Below, one piece after another: positions 16,079 through 25,804 of a stretch of 64,000 bases of DNA (the first letter of the stretch is position 1; each line of letters starts with the position of its first letter). Where the stretch lies: the NCBI RefSeq assembly GCF_024199945.1, contig NZ_JANADP010000001.1, forward strand, positions 7,006,001 to 7,070,000, written 5' to 3'. The notes under the pieces are model-generated. The model searched no databases. It was not told the DNA's origin and was given only the letters and a program-made list of their open reading frames with translations. The position numbers were made by a program, and so were the translations under genes. The DNA is from Bradyrhizobium sp. CCGUVB4N (lineage in GTDB: Bacteria > Pseudomonadota > Alphaproteobacteria > Rhizobiales > Xanthobacteraceae).

Positions 16079-17359
16079 ATGCACGGCATGATCAGCAGGC
16101 CGCAGGACGCGGCGACGACAAACATCGCGACCTCGCGCGTGGTGTTGCTGCTGCTGGTCGTCATGACCGGGATCGCGCCGATCTCGCTCTACATCCTGGT
16201 TCCGGCGCTACCCGTGCTGGCGACGAATTTCGGCCGCGACATCTCGATCGCGCAGATGACGGTGTCGCTCTACATGGTCGGCATCGCGCTGTCGCAGCTG
16301 ATCATGGGGCCGCTGTCGGACAGGTTCGGCCGGCGCCCCGTGCTGCTCGGCGGCCTCGCGCTGATGGTGGCGGCGAGCGTCGCCTGCATCTTCGCCGAAA
16401 CCCTGCCGCAACTGATTGCAGCGCGCTTCTTCCAGGCGCTGGGCGGCGCCTCCGGCATGGTGGTGAGCCGCGCCATCATCCGCGACATCTACCAGCGGGA
16501 CCGCGTGGCCTCCATGATCAGCCTCGTGGTCGCCGCCCTGATGATCGGCCAGATGGTCTCGCCGCTCACCGGCGGCTTGATCGAGACCGCGTTCGGTTGG
16601 CGCGCGATCTTCTACGCCGTCACCATCGCCGCGATCGTCGTCGCAATCGGCATCGCGATCGCGTTACCCGAGACGCGCCGAGACCGCGCGGTCGGCAGCG
16701 GCGGCTTTCGCAGCGACGTCGGCACTCTGATCAAGAGCCGTGCCTTCATCGGCTATGTGATGTGCCAGGTGCTGGCGTCCCAGATCATCTTCACCTTCGC
16801 AGGCGGCGGCCCCTACATCGTGGTGACGCAGATGGGGCGGACCAGCGCCGAATACGGCGCGTGGTTCGCAACGACGGGCTTTGCGTATCTGGTCGGCAAT
16901 CTGCTCTGCGTGCGCTTTGCGCCGCGGCACTCGCTGGAGAAGCTGATCTGGTTCGGACTCGGCCTGCAACTCTGCGGCAGCCTGTTGAACCTGCTCTGGA
17001 GCTTTACCGGCTGGAACGAAGCACCGGCCTGGCTGTTCGGCACGCAGATGATCGTGATGGTCGGCAATGCCTTCGTGATGGCAAATTCCGCAGCCGGCGC
17101 CATCAGCATCCGCCCGGAAGCCGCCGGCACCGCGTCAGGCGCGATGGGCTTCCTGCAGCAGGGCATCGGTGCCTTGATGTCGCAATTCGGCGCCTATCTC
17201 GGCGGCCACTCCGCAACGACGCTGCCGCTGACATCGGCCGTCCTCGCCATCTCGCTGCTCTGCGCCTGCATGATGATCTTCGTCGTCCCGCGCCGCGAAT
17301 TGGTGGTGAGCGAGGAATTGATCGAGCAGGCGGAAGAGGAAGAGACGGGGATGATGTGA
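16079..17359 (+). CDS. Bcr/CflA-type MFS drug exporter
   Basis: From ATG 16079 the protein is 426 residues with about 12 membrane helices. It opens with VVLLLLVVMTGIAPISLYIL and carries the MFS motif A variant GPLSDRFGRRPVLLGG between helices 2 and 3, with RFFQALGGASGMVVSRAIIRD typical of the Bcr/CflA group. It is a proton-driven exporter; the substrate is not predictable. An in-frame ATG at 15974 would add 35 non-membrane residues and is not preferred. The gene is alone on its strand, and a palindromic repeat follows it. Confidence 0.87.
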   Translation: MHGMISRPQDAATTNIATSRVVLLLLVVMTGIAPISLYILVPALPVLATNFGRDISIAQMTVSLYMVGIALSQLIMGPLSDRFGRRPVLLGGLALMVAASVACIFAETLPQLIAARFFQALGGASGMVVSRAIIRDIYQRDRVASMISLVVAALMIGQMVSPLTGGLIETAFGWRAIFYAVTIAAIVVAIGIAIALPETRRDRAVGSGGFRSDVGTLIKSRAFIGYVMCQVLASQIIFTFAGGGPYIVVTQMGRTSAEYGAWFATTGFAYLVGNLLCVRFAPRHSLEKLIWFGLGLQLCGSLLNLLWSFTGWNEAPAWLFGTQMIVMVGNAFVMANSAAGAISIRPEAAGTASGAMGFLQQGIGALMSQFGAYLGGHSATTLPLTSAVLAISLLCACMMIFVVPRRELVVSEELIEQAEEEETGMM

Positions 17360-17388
17360 GGGACGCCCACAGCAGCGCCCCAACCTCG

Positions 17389-17506
17389 CTGTCATGCCCC
17401 GGCTTGACCGGGGCATCCAGTACGCCGCAGCATCAGTAGCAGCAGCGAGATCTCCAACGTACGTCTCTGGAATACTGGATCGCCCGGTCAAGCCGGGCGA
17501 TGACAG
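17389..17506. repeat. Dispersed inverted repeat, copy 1 (CTGTCATGCCCCGG type)
   Basis: The 118-bp element starts CTGTCAT and ends ATGACAG. It contains two hairpins: GCCCCGG-CTTGA-CCGGGGC on the left and GCCCGG-TCAA-GCCGGGC on the right, with a spacer ending TCTGGAATACTGG. A second copy with the same left hairpin and spacer end lies at 58126-58262. It sits between convergent genes (the MFS exporter and ligA), where it could also stop transcription from both sides. Confidence 0.85.
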
Positions 17507-17530
17507 AAGAGCAAGAGGCGCGAACGCCCC

Positions 17531-19678
17531 TCACTCCCCGATCAGCGTCAGCCACTCGTCCTCCGTCAGCACCTTGACGCCGTGCTTGTTGGCGTCCGCG
17601 AGCTTCGAGCCCGCGCCGGGGCCGGCGACGACGAGGTCGGTCTTCTTCGACACCGAGCCCGAGACCTTGGCGCCCAACCGCTCCGCGGTCGCCTTGGCCT
17701 CGTCCCGCGTCATCTTCTCCAGCGAGCCCGTGAACACCACCGTCTTGCCGGCGACGGCCGAGTTGCTCTTCGGCTTCTCGGCGTCGACGATCTCGACCTC
17801 CTTGGTCAGCCGCTCGACGATGCCGCGATTATGGCTCTCGCCGAAATAATCGGCGATGCTCTTGATCACGGTGTCGCCGATCTGGTCGAGCGCGTCCATC
17901 TCCGCCATCGCCTCTTCGTCGCCCTTGGCGACCTTGAGGCAGGCATCGTGGAAGGCATCCCAGGAGCCGTAGCCGCGCGCCAGTGCAAGCGCCGTGGTCT
18001 CGCCGACATGCCGCATGCCGAGTGCATAGACGAAGCGCTCCAGCGCAATTCTGCGCCGGCTCTCGATCGCACCGAACAGATTGCGCACCGAGGTCGCGCC
18101 GTAACCCTCGATCTCCTCGAGCTTGAGCTTCGAATTGCGCTTCTCCAGCGTGAAGATATCTGCGGGTTCCTTGACCCATCCTTCGTCGAAGAAATACTGA
18201 AGCTGCTTCTCGCCGAGGCCATCGATGTCGAAGGCGCGCCGCGACACGAACAGCTTGAGATGCTCGATCTTCTGATAGGGGCAGGCGAATTCGCCGGTGC
18301 AGCGGGCGCGCGATTCCTCCTCACCAGCGGCCGTCTCCCCGCGCACGACATCGGTATGCAGCGGGCACGGGCACTTCTTCGGGAAGGTGAATTCCTTGGC
18401 GCTCTTCGGCCGCTTGTCGAGGACGACGTCGACGATCTGCGGGATCACGTCGCCGGCGCGCTGGACCACGACGGTATCGCCGATCCTGATATCGCGCCCC
18501 TCGCGCAGCACCTCGCCCTTGTTGCCGATACCCTTGATGTAGTCCTCGTTGTGCAGCGTGACATTCTGCACGATCACGCCGCCGACACCGATCGGCTCGA
18601 GCTTGCCGACCGGTGTGAACGAGCCGGTGCGGCCGACCTGGATCTCGATATCGCGGAGCACCGTCAGGGCGCGCTCGGCCGGGAATTTGTGCGCGATGCC
18701 CCAACGCGGCGTGCGCGAGACGAAACCGAGCCGCTCCTGCCAGTCGATGCGGTCGACCTTGTAGACGACGCCGTCGATATCGTAGTCGAGCTCGGCGCGC
18801 TCTTCCTCGATGCTCTGGTGGAACGCGATCAGCTCCTCGACGGAGTGACAGAGTTTCGTCAACGGATTGGTCTTGAAGCCGCAGCGCTCGAACCAGTGGA
18901 TCATGCTGCTCTGCGTATCCTCGGGCATCGCGCTCATCTCGCCCCAGGCATAGGCGAAGAAGCCGAGCGGACGCGATGCGGTGATGGTCGGATCCTTCTG
19001 ACGCAACGAGCCTGCCGCCGAATTGCGTGGATTGGCGAAAATGGTATCGCCGGCCGCCTTCTGCCGTTCGTTGAGCGCGAGGAACGCCTTCTTGGTCATA
19101 TAGACCTCGCCGCGCACCTCGCAGATGTCAGGGATGTTGCGGCCCTTCAGCTTGTGCGGCACGTCCTCGAGCGTGCGGATGTTGGCGGTGACGTCCTCGC
19201 CTTCCGCACCGTCGCCGCGCGTCGCCGCCGTGACGAGCTCGCCGCCCTCGTAGCGCAGCGACATCGACAGGCCATCGATCTTCGGCTCGGCCGAGAAATT
19301 GATCTTGTCGTCGTCGAGCTTGAGGAAGCGCACGATGCGGCCGACGAAGTCGCGCACGTCCTCGTCGGCAAAGGCGTTGTCCAACGACAGCATCGGAACG
19401 GAGTGCCGCACTTTCCTGAAACGCCCGGACGGCGCCGCACCGACTTTCTGTGAGGGCGAGTCCCCACTGACGAATTCCGGAAAGCGTTTTTCGATCGCAT
19501 CGAAGCGCTGACGCAGGGCGTCGTATTCGGCGTCGGTGACGGTCGGCGCGTCGTCCTGATAGTAGCGCTCGTTGTGTCCCTCGATCTCGAGCGACAGCCG
19601 CATATGCTCGACCTTGGCCTGCGCCTTGGTGAGGTCGGCAACGTCACGAAGCGGTTTCGATTTTGCTGCTCTTGCCAT
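17531..19678 (-). CDS. ligA: NAD-dependent DNA ligase
   Basis: The 715-residue enzyme seals nicks in replication and repair using NAD. The order of domains is canonical: an N-terminal Ia domain with HNERYYQDDAPTVTDAEYD (about 35-53), the adenylation motif EPKIDGLSMS with catalytic Lys133, the OB fold, a Cys4 zinc finger with Cys residues spread over about 30 residues (from CPCPLHTD to ACPYQ), a helix-hairpin-helix region (IEGYGATSVRNLFGAI), and a C-terminal BRCT domain (VAGKTVVFTGSLEKMTRDEA). It is the last gene of the long leftward block, with recN 96 bases upstream and a partial repeat in between. Confidence 0.97.
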   Translation of the reverse strand: MARAAKSKPLRDVADLTKAQAKVEHMRLSLEIEGHNERYYQDDAPTVTDAEYDALRQRFDAIEKRFPEFVSGDSPSQKVGAAPSGRFRKVRHSVPMLSLDNAFADEDVRDFVGRIVRFLKLDDDKINFSAEPKIDGLSMSLRYEGGELVTAATRGDGAEGEDVTANIRTLEDVPHKLKGRNIPDICEVRGEVYMTKKAFLALNERQKAAGDTIFANPRNSAAGSLRQKDPTITASRPLGFFAYAWGEMSAMPEDTQSSMIHWFERCGFKTNPLTKLCHSVEELIAFHQSIEEERAELDYDIDGVVYKVDRIDWQERLGFVSRTPRWGIAHKFPAERALTVLRDIEIQVGRTGSFTPVGKLEPIGVGGVIVQNVTLHNEDYIKGIGNKGEVLREGRDIRIGDTVVVQRAGDVIPQIVDVVLDKRPKSAKEFTFPKKCPCPLHTDVVRGETAAGEEESRARCTGEFACPYQKIEHLKLFVSRRAFDIDGLGEKQLQYFFDEGWVKEPADIFTLEKRNSKLKLEEIEGYGATSVRNLFGAIESRRRIALERFVYALGMRHVGETTALALARGYGSWDAFHDACLKVAKGDEEAMAEMDALDQIGDTVIKSIADYFGESHNRGIVERLTKEVEIVDAEKPKSNSAVAGKTVVFTGSLEKMTRDEAKATAERLGAKVSGSVSKKTDLVVAGPGAGSKLADANKHGVKVLTEDEWLTLIGE

Positions 19679-19733
19679 GGTGCTTGGATACGACGGAGCG
19701 GGCGGGAGGGTAAAGGCAGGTCGGGACTTGTTC

Positions 19734-19772
19734 CCCCGGATGCAGCGCGACGCGCCGCGTCCGGGACACGAG
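19734..19772. repeat. Short partial copy of the GTCCGGGACACGAG repeat
   Basis: The stretch CGCGTCCGGGACACGAG at its right end also ends the longer element at 34661-34797, and CCCCCGGATGCAGCGCG resembles the opposite arm there. It lies between ligA and recN and looks like a shortened member of that repeat family. Confidence 0.55.
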
Positions 19773-19774
19773 GT

Positions 19775-21448
19775 CTAGGCCGTCGCCGCCTTGAGCAGCC
19801 GGTCGGCAGCCGCCCTCGCCTCGGCCGTAATCTCGGCGCCGGCGAGCATGCGGGCGATTTCTTCACGGCGGTGGTCGGCGGCCAGCGCGTTGACGCGGGT
19901 GGCGACGCGCTTGCCCTTGTCCATCGCATCCTTGGAAATCAAGAGATGCTGGCCGGCGCGGGCCGCGACCTGCGGAGCGTGGGTCACGGCCATCACCTGC
20001 ACCTTGCCGGCGAGCCGCGCCAGGCGCCCACCGATGGCGTCCGCGACAGCGCCACCAACACCCGTGTCGATCTCGTCGAAGACCAGCGTCGGCGCCGAGC
20101 CACGGTCGGACAGCACGACCTTAAGCGCCAGCAGGAAGCGCGACAGCTCGCCGCCGGAGGCGACCTTCATCATCGGCCCCGGCTTGGTGCCCGGATTGGT
20201 CTGCACCCAGAACTCGACGCGATCGAAGCCTTGCGGACCCGGCGCGGCCTCGTCGGTCGTGACCTGCGTGATGAATTTTGCGCGTTCGAGCTTGAGCGGG
20301 GCGAGCTCGGCATTCACGGCCTTATTGAGCTTCTCGGCCGATTTCTGCCGCGCCGCGGAGAGCTTTTGCGCAGCCGCCGCATAACGTGCATCGGCCTCGA
20401 TCGCGGCCTGCTCCAGCTTCTTCAGGCGCGAGGCACCGGCATCGATCAGCACGACGTCGGCGGCATATCGTGCGGCAAGTGCGGCCAAGCCATCGACCGG
20501 CGTCGAATATTTACGCGAGGCGGCGCGCAGAGCGAACAACCGCTCCTCGATGCGTTCGAGCTCGGCCGGATCGAAGTCGGTCGCAGCCAAGGCCGCCTGG
20601 AGGTGCTGATCGGCCTCCTCCAGCGCATTAATCGCGATGTCGATCGCCCTCACCGCGGGCTCGACCAGCGCCGGCGAATTGACGCCACGGCGTTCCAGCC
20701 TGCGTACCGCGGCCGACAGCGCCGCGACCGGCGAATTATGACCGCCGACCACCTCCTGCGCCTCGCGCAGATCGGAGGCGATCTTCTCGCCCTGCATCAT
20801 GGTGGTACGGCGTGAGGCGAGCGAGGTCTCCTCACCGTCCTTCGGCGCGAGCTGCTTCAGCTCGTCGGAGGCGTGGCGCAGATAGTCGGCCTCACGCGCG
20901 GCCCGCTCCATGCCGGCGCGATGCTCTTCCAGCTCGGTGTTGGCGCTGCGGCGCGCGTCCCAGAGCGCTTCGACGGCTGCGACATCCTTTTCGAGGCCGG
21001 CAAAGGCATCGAGCAGGCGGCGATGGGTGGCGGCATCGACCAGCGCGCGCTCGTCATGCTGGCCGTGGATCTCGACCAACGCTGCGCCGACCGCCTTCAG
21101 CGTCTGCACGCTGATCGCCTGGTCGTTGATGAAGGCGCGGGTGCGACCGTCGGCGAGCTGGACGCGGCGGAGAATCATTTCGCCGGTGTCGTCGAGCCCG
21201 TTCTCGGCCAGAATTTTCGTCGCGGGGTGATTCTTCGGGATATCGAAGACGGCGGTGACCTGCCCCTGCTCCGCGCCATGGCGCACGAGGCCGGCGTCGC
21301 CGCGGCCACCGAGCGCCAGTGCAAAGGCATCGAGCAGGATGGATTTGCCCGCACCGGTCTCGCCGGTCAAAACCGCAAGTCCGGTGGCGAATTCGATATC
21401 GAGCCGTTCGATCAGGACGATGTCACGGATCGACAGACGCGCCAGCAT
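19775..21448 (-). CDS. recN: DNA repair protein RecN
   Basis: This 557-residue SMC-like ATPase is involved in double-strand break repair. The N-terminal half has the Walker A motif GETGAGKS (29-36) after MLARLSIRDIVLIERL. A middle coiled-coil region rich in Ala, Glu and Arg carries the central part. The C-terminal half has the ABC-type signature SGGELSRFLLALK and Walker B TLVFDEIDTGVGG. The length fits E. coli RecN (553). It is transcribed leftwards between bamD (26 bases upstream) and ligA. No LexA box was looked for exhaustively; none is obvious in the short upstream gap. Confidence 0.96.
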   Translation of the reverse strand: MLARLSIRDIVLIERLDIEFATGLAVLTGETGAGKSILLDAFALALGGRGDAGLVRHGAEQGQVTAVFDIPKNHPATKILAENGLDDTGEMILRRVQLADGRTRAFINDQAISVQTLKAVGAALVEIHGQHDERALVDAATHRRLLDAFAGLEKDVAAVEALWDARRSANTELEEHRAGMERAAREADYLRHASDELKQLAPKDGEETSLASRRTTMMQGEKIASDLREAQEVVGGHNSPVAALSAAVRRLERRGVNSPALVEPAVRAIDIAINALEEADQHLQAALAATDFDPAELERIEERLFALRAASRKYSTPVDGLAALAARYAADVVLIDAGASRLKKLEQAAIEADARYAAAAQKLSAARQKSAEKLNKAVNAELAPLKLERAKFITQVTTDEAAPGPQGFDRVEFWVQTNPGTKPGPMMKVASGGELSRFLLALKVVLSDRGSAPTLVFDEIDTGVGGAVADAIGGRLARLAGKVQVMAVTHAPQVAARAGQHLLISKDAMDKGKRVATRVNALAADHRREEIARMLAGAEITAEARAAADRLLKAATA

Positions 21449-21474
21449 GGAACCAGATTTCCTAGCCGAGACCT

Positions 21475-22362
21475 TTAGAGGCCAATCCCCTTGAAGGTCC
21501 GGCTGATCCAGGACCCTTGATTCTCGCTCGGCTCGAGACCGCCGGATTTTACAAGATTATAGGCGTCCTTGTACCACCGGCTGTCGGGAAAATTGTGCCC
21601 GAGCACGGCGGCGGCGGTCTGGGCCTCGCCGACGATGCCGATCGCCATGTAGGACTCGGTGAGGCGATAGAGTGCCTCCTCGACGTGACGCGTGGTCTGA
21701 TACTGCGTCACCACGGCCTTGTAGCGGTTGATCGCGGCGGTGTAGTCGCGCTTGCCCATGTAGTAACGGCCGACAGCCATTTCCTTGCCGGCGAGCTGGT
21801 CGCGTGCGCCCTCGATCTTGGCCTTGGCGGAGGTCGCATATTCGGACGTCGGATATTTGCGCACCACCTCTTCCAGCGAGGCGATCGCCTTCTCGGTGCG
21901 GCCCTGGTCACGGTTGATGTCCGGAATCTGGTCGTAATGCGAGGCCGCGATCAGGTATTGCGCGTAAGCGGCGTCCGGGCTGCCGGGATGCAGCGTGACG
22001 TAACGGGTGGCAGCGCCGATGCAGCTGTCATAGTCGCCGCCCTGATAGGACGCGTAGGCCGACATCAGCAGCGATTTGCGCGCCCAGTCGGAATAGGGAT
22101 GCTGGCGGTCGACCTCTTCGAACTTCTTGTTCGCCGCCTTCATGTCCTTCTTTTCGTTCATGAGGTACAAGCCCTCATTGTAGATCTTGTCGGCAGGCTC
22201 CTCGACGAAGGTATCGTCCTTGGCGGTGAACTTGTCCCAGAGCGAGCCGGTGCCGCAACCGGCCAGCGGCAACGCGAGCAAGAAGAGAGTCGCAGCCTGA
22301 AGCAGCCCACGGGCTCGCGGTGAAACCAAGAGATATCCGCGCGTCATACGCTGTGCCGACAT
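21475..22362 (-). CDS. bamD: Outer-membrane assembly lipoprotein BamD
   Basis: From ATG 22362 the precursor is 295 residues. It has a lipoprotein signal peptide with lipobox LAGC (lipidated Cys36) and then five TPR-like repeats, for example KIYNEGLYLMNEKKDMKAAN and YPTSEYATSAKAKIEGARDQ. BamD is the essential TPR lipoprotein of the BAM complex that inserts beta-barrel proteins. An upstream in-frame ATG at 22458 would put 32 non-signal residues before the leader, so it is rejected. It lies between lpxC (234 bases upstream) and recN, a combination that keeps envelope biogenesis next to division genes in related bacteria. Confidence 0.93.
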   Translation of the reverse strand: MSAQRMTRGYLLVSPRARGLLQAATLFLLALPLAGCGTGSLWDKFTAKDDTFVEEPADKIYNEGLYLMNEKKDMKAANKKFEEVDRQHPYSDWARKSLLMSAYASYQGGDYDSCIGAATRYVTLHPGSPDAAYAQYLIAASHYDQIPDINRDQGRTEKAIASLEEVVRKYPTSEYATSAKAKIEGARDQLAGKEMAVGRYYMGKRDYTAAINRYKAVVTQYQTTRHVEEALYRLTESYMAIGIVGEAQTAAAVLGHNFPDSRWYKDAYNLVKSGGLEPSENQGSWISRTFKGIGL

Positions 22363-22596
22363 GAATTTGAGACCTGACGCCCTGTGATGCGGTGCCCGCC
22401 AGCCCGTGATCCCCGTCACGGGCGCGAAATGTGTCCGTGGTGCCTGCCATGCGACCACGTCGGTGTAACCGAAAAACGATTGTTAACCCATCGGATAGGC
22501 AGGCATTCCGCCCGGATTAAGGCGAAAACGCCGCAATCCTAGTCGATCATGGTTACCAGGAGTTTCCCCGATAAAAATGCCGCTTGGGGCAGCCGT

Positions 22597-23559
22597 TCAG
22601 GACACGTCCGGCCCGTAGGCCGCGGCGATCCGGCCGCCAACGATACCGCTGCCGACCTCGACAACGCCACGCGTGGTGCGGCGGGCCGCCTCGCCCTCGA
22701 CCACCCGCCAGGCGCTACGGTCGGCGAGCAGTGCGGTCAGGACGGCGTGGTTGAGCTTGTGACCGCCACGCACCGAGCGATAAGCACCAAGCAGCGGCAG
22801 GCCGGCCAGAGCGAGATCGCCGATCACGTCAAGAACCTTGTGACGGGCGCATTCGTCGGCGTAACGCAGGCCCTCTGTGTTGAGCAGCCGCTCCTCGTCG
22901 AACACGATAGTATTTTCGAAGGAGGCGCCGAGCGCATAGCCCGCGCTCCAGAGCCTGGCGACATCGCCCATCAGACCGAAGGTCCGGGCACGGCCGACTT
23001 CGCGGCGGAAGCGCTCGGGGCTCACGTCGAAGCCGTAGCTCTGCTGGCCGATGACGGGATTGGTGAAATCGATCTCGACCTCGGCGCGGAAGCCGTTGGC
23101 GTAGGGCCGGATCTCGCCGAAGGAATCGCCGATCTTGACCGAGATCGGCTTCAAAACCTGGATGAACCGGCGCTGCGCCGGCTGGTTGACGATGCCGGCC
23201 TGGTCGATCGCCGCGATGAAGGCCGCGGCGCTGCCGTCCATGATCGGTACTTCCGGACCATCGACTTCGATGATGGCGTTGTCGACGCCCATGCCCCGCA
23301 GCGCAGCAAGCACATGCTCGGCGGTGGAGATCAGCGGACCATTGCGGTCGCCGAGGACGGTCGCGAAATCGGTTGCGACCACCTGCTCGGCGGTCGCCTG
23401 GATCTCGCGGTCACTTCCCTCAAGTCCGGTGCGGACAAAAATAAGACCTGCATCGACGGGTGCAGGTCCAAGCGTAAGGGTGACGGGAAGACCGGAATGA
23501 ACGCCCACGCCTGCCACGGTGGCTTGCGCACGAAGCGTTGTTTGCCGGCTAAATTTCAT
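22597..23559 (-). CDS. lpxC: UDP-3-O-acyl-N-acetylglucosamine deacetylase
   Basis: The 320-residue zinc enzyme catalyses the committed step of lipid A synthesis. It starts MKFSRQTTLRAQATVAGVGV followed by His21-Ser. Catalytic residues are all visible: Glu81 and His82 in ISTAEHVLAAL, His240 and Asp244 in RHKVLDVIGDLALAG, and His267 in GGHKLNH. The ATG at 23559 gives the family N-terminus; an in-frame start at 23583 adds eight residues and is less likely. It follows ftsZ on the same strand but behind a strong hairpin terminator, so it probably has its own promoter in the 360-base gap. Confidence 0.96.
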   Translation of the reverse strand: MKFSRQTTLRAQATVAGVGVHSGLPVTLTLGPAPVDAGLIFVRTGLEGSDREIQATAEQVVATDFATVLGDRNGPLISTAEHVLAALRGMGVDNAIIEVDGPEVPIMDGSAAAFIAAIDQAGIVNQPAQRRFIQVLKPISVKIGDSFGEIRPYANGFRAEVEIDFTNPVIGQQSYGFDVSPERFRREVGRARTFGLMGDVARLWSAGYALGASFENTIVFDEERLLNTEGLRYADECARHKVLDVIGDLALAGLPLLGAYRSVRGGHKLNHAVLTALLADRSAWRVVEGEAARRTTRGVVEVGSGIVGGRIAAAYGPDVS

Positions 23560-23860
23560 CAGGAACCGCCCCACTACGACCACTGCGACTTATACTAGAC
23601 CCGACTGATCGATCGAGATCGACCGTCCGAATCTCCGTATCCCCAAGTCACACCGAACCATAGTCACTGCCTCAAACAGCGCCAACTCACGCTTTTTTAC
23701 CGATTGTTACCCCAAACCTGCCGTATTCGCGCCAAGGCTTAACCAAATTGCGCCGGAGTTTCGGGCCGTTGTCGGCAGCTTTACTGATGCACCGAACAGG
23801 TAATTAATGATTTAAAATCAGTTGCTTGAACGCGCAATCCGGATATGCACGGGACCAAAG
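23560..23860 (-). promoter_or_regulatory. AT-richer upstream region of lpxC
   Basis: This stretch has no supported gene and is clearly more AT-rich than its surroundings. TTAACC occurs at 23739-23744, and TAATTAATGATTTAAAAT at 23801-23818. It is the likely location of the lpxC promoter. I cannot assign -35 and -10 boxes with confidence. Confidence 0.45.
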
Positions 23861-23895
23861 GAAAGGCCCCGGCAAGCTTCCCGCCGGGGCCTTTC
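23861..23895 (-). terminator. Strong hairpin terminator after ftsZ
   Basis: GAAAGGCCCCGGC (23861-23873) pairs perfectly with GCCGGGGCCTTTC (23883-23895), a 13-bp stem with a 9-base loop. It lies 26 bases beyond the ftsZ stop. On the minus strand the stem ends in CCTTTCCTTT, a weak pyrimidine tract. It should end or attenuate dcw transcription before lpxC. Confidence 0.8.
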
Positions 23896-23920
23896 TGCAT
23901 CTGCCTTATTGTAACAAATC

Positions 23921-25717
23921 TCAGGTCGCCTGCCGGCGCAGGAAGGCCGGGATATCAAGATGGTCGTCTCCCTGTGGCGCCGGCGCAACAGGTGCGGGGC
24001 GGCCATGGGCGTCGAGTCCCTGCGGCGCGGGCCGGCGGGCGTATTCCGACACCGGTTCGCTGGCGGCGATCTGCTGCTGCACCGTCCGCTGCGGCTTGCG
24101 ATCGGGCAGCGCCGGCATGGCGGGACCGGCGGTCCGGGCGGCGATCGGGGCCTCGGTCTCCTCGTCGCGCCGGCCGAGGCCGACATTGGCAAGGCGCTGC
24201 AGCAGCGACAGACGGGTCTTCTGCGGCGTTTCCTCTTCCACCTCGCCACGGGCCTGACGCAGCTCGGCCTGGGCCGGCATCGGCAGTTCCTCGAGGCGCG
24301 GCATGCGCGGGGCGCGGGCCGGAGCACGCTCGGCCTGCGGCGGGATGAAGGTTTCCGGCGTCATCGGCTCATGCATGCCAACCGGCGCCTGCTCGGGCTC
24401 CGGAAACAGCGTGGGCTTCTGCGCGATCGGGCGCACGGTGACGTCGCCATAGGTCTGCGGCGCGGGCGCCGACGGAACTTCGGACACGGCAGCGGCGATG
24501 GCGGCAAGCGCCGCACGCTCGACATTGGGACGCTGTGCGACAGGCGCGGCAGCGGCGGGTGCGGCCGGGATCTGCGATTCCAGCTTCTGGGCGCGCTCGG
24601 CCAGACGCTGGTTGTCGGCACGGAGGCGCGCGGTCAGGTCGGCGAGACGGCTCTCGGCAGCGGCGGCCGGGACAGCGGGAGCCTGCTGCAGCTGCTGCGG
24701 TGCGGCGTTTGCGACCGGAGCGCTGGTGCCCTGGGTGTTGCGGGCAATCGCGGCCTGCTCGATGCCGGTGGCAACGACCGAGACGCGGATCAGGCCATCG
24801 AGCGCTTCGTCGAAGGTGGCGCCGACGATGATGTTGGCGTCCTGATCGACTTCCTCGCGGATGCGGGTCGCGGCTTCGTCGACCTCGAACAGGGTGAGGT
24901 CCTTGCCGCCGGTGATCGAGATCAGGAGGCCCTTGGCGCCCTTCATCGAGGAGTCGTCGATCAGCGGATTGGCGATCGCGGCTTCAGCGGCGGTGAGCGC
25001 GCGCTTGTCGCCGGAGGCTTCGCCGGTGCCCATCATCGCCTTGCCCATCTCGCGCATGACGGCGCGGACGTCGGCGAAGTCGAGGTTGATCAGGCCTTCC
25101 TTGACCATCAGGTCGGTGATGCAGGCCACGCCCGAGTAGAGCACCTGGTCGGCCATCGCGAAGGCGTCGGCAAACGTGGTCTTCTCGTTGGCAACCCGGA
25201 ACAGGTTCTGGTTCGGGATGATCAGCAGCGTGTCGACGACCTTGTGAAGCTCGTTGATGCCGGCTTCGGCGGTGCGCATGCGGCGGCCGCCCTCGAAGTG
25301 GAACGGCTTGGTCACGACGCCGACGGTGAGGATGCCCATGTCGCGCGCGGTCTTGGCGATGACCGGAGCAGCGCCGGTGCCGGTGCCGCCGCCCATGCCG
25401 GCGGTGACGAACACCATGTTGGCGCCCGAGAGATGATCGCGCAGCTCGTCGATGACTTCTTCCGCGGCGGCAGCGCCGACGTTCGGCTGCGAGCCGGCGC
25501 CGAGGCCCTGCGTCACCGCGGTGCCCATCTGCACGATGCGCTGCGCCTTCGACATCGTCAGCGCCTGCGCATCGGTGTTGGCGACCACGAAGTCGACGCC
25601 TTGGAGGCCCGCCGTGATCATGTTGTTGACGGCGTTGCCGCCGGCGCCGCCGACGCCGAACACGGTGATGCGGGGCTTCAACTCGTGAATATCAGGAACG
25701 TTGATGCTGATGGTCAT
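23921..25717 (-). CDS. ftsZ: Cell division GTPase FtsZ
   Basis: The 598-residue tubulin homologue forms the Z-ring. The nucleotide fold begins RITVFGVGGAGGNAVNNM, the tubulin signature GGGTGTG is at 109-115, and the T7 synergy loop is NLDFADVRAVM. After the globular domain (to about 320) comes a very long Ala/Pro/Gln/Glu-rich linker, then the conserved C-terminal peptide DIPAFLRRQ that binds FtsA and other partners. The long linker is typical of Rhizobiales and Bradyrhizobium and accounts for the extra 200 residues over E. coli. It is downstream of ftsA by 87 bases and followed by a hairpin terminator. Confidence 0.97.
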   Translation of the reverse strand: MTISINVPDIHELKPRITVFGVGGAGGNAVNNMITAGLQGVDFVVANTDAQALTMSKAQRIVQMGTAVTQGLGAGSQPNVGAAAAEEVIDELRDHLSGANMVFVTAGMGGGTGTGAAPVIAKTARDMGILTVGVVTKPFHFEGGRRMRTAEAGINELHKVVDTLLIIPNQNLFRVANEKTTFADAFAMADQVLYSGVACITDLMVKEGLINLDFADVRAVMREMGKAMMGTGEASGDKRALTAAEAAIANPLIDDSSMKGAKGLLISITGGKDLTLFEVDEAATRIREEVDQDANIIVGATFDEALDGLIRVSVVATGIEQAAIARNTQGTSAPVANAAPQQLQQAPAVPAAAAESRLADLTARLRADNQRLAERAQKLESQIPAAPAAAAPVAQRPNVERAALAAIAAAVSEVPSAPAPQTYGDVTVRPIAQKPTLFPEPEQAPVGMHEPMTPETFIPPQAERAPARAPRMPRLEELPMPAQAELRQARGEVEEETPQKTRLSLLQRLANVGLGRRDEETEAPIAARTAGPAMPALPDRKPQRTVQQQIAASEPVSEYARRPAPQGLDAHGRPAPVAPAPQGDDHLDIPAFLRRQAT

Positions 25718-25804
25718 GTTTGCCTCTCGATCACGCGCGCGTGGGTTCGCCCCGGCCTGCGGCCGCGGGAGTTGGTGAAAATCGACAATTGGGGAAAGCG
25801 GTCA

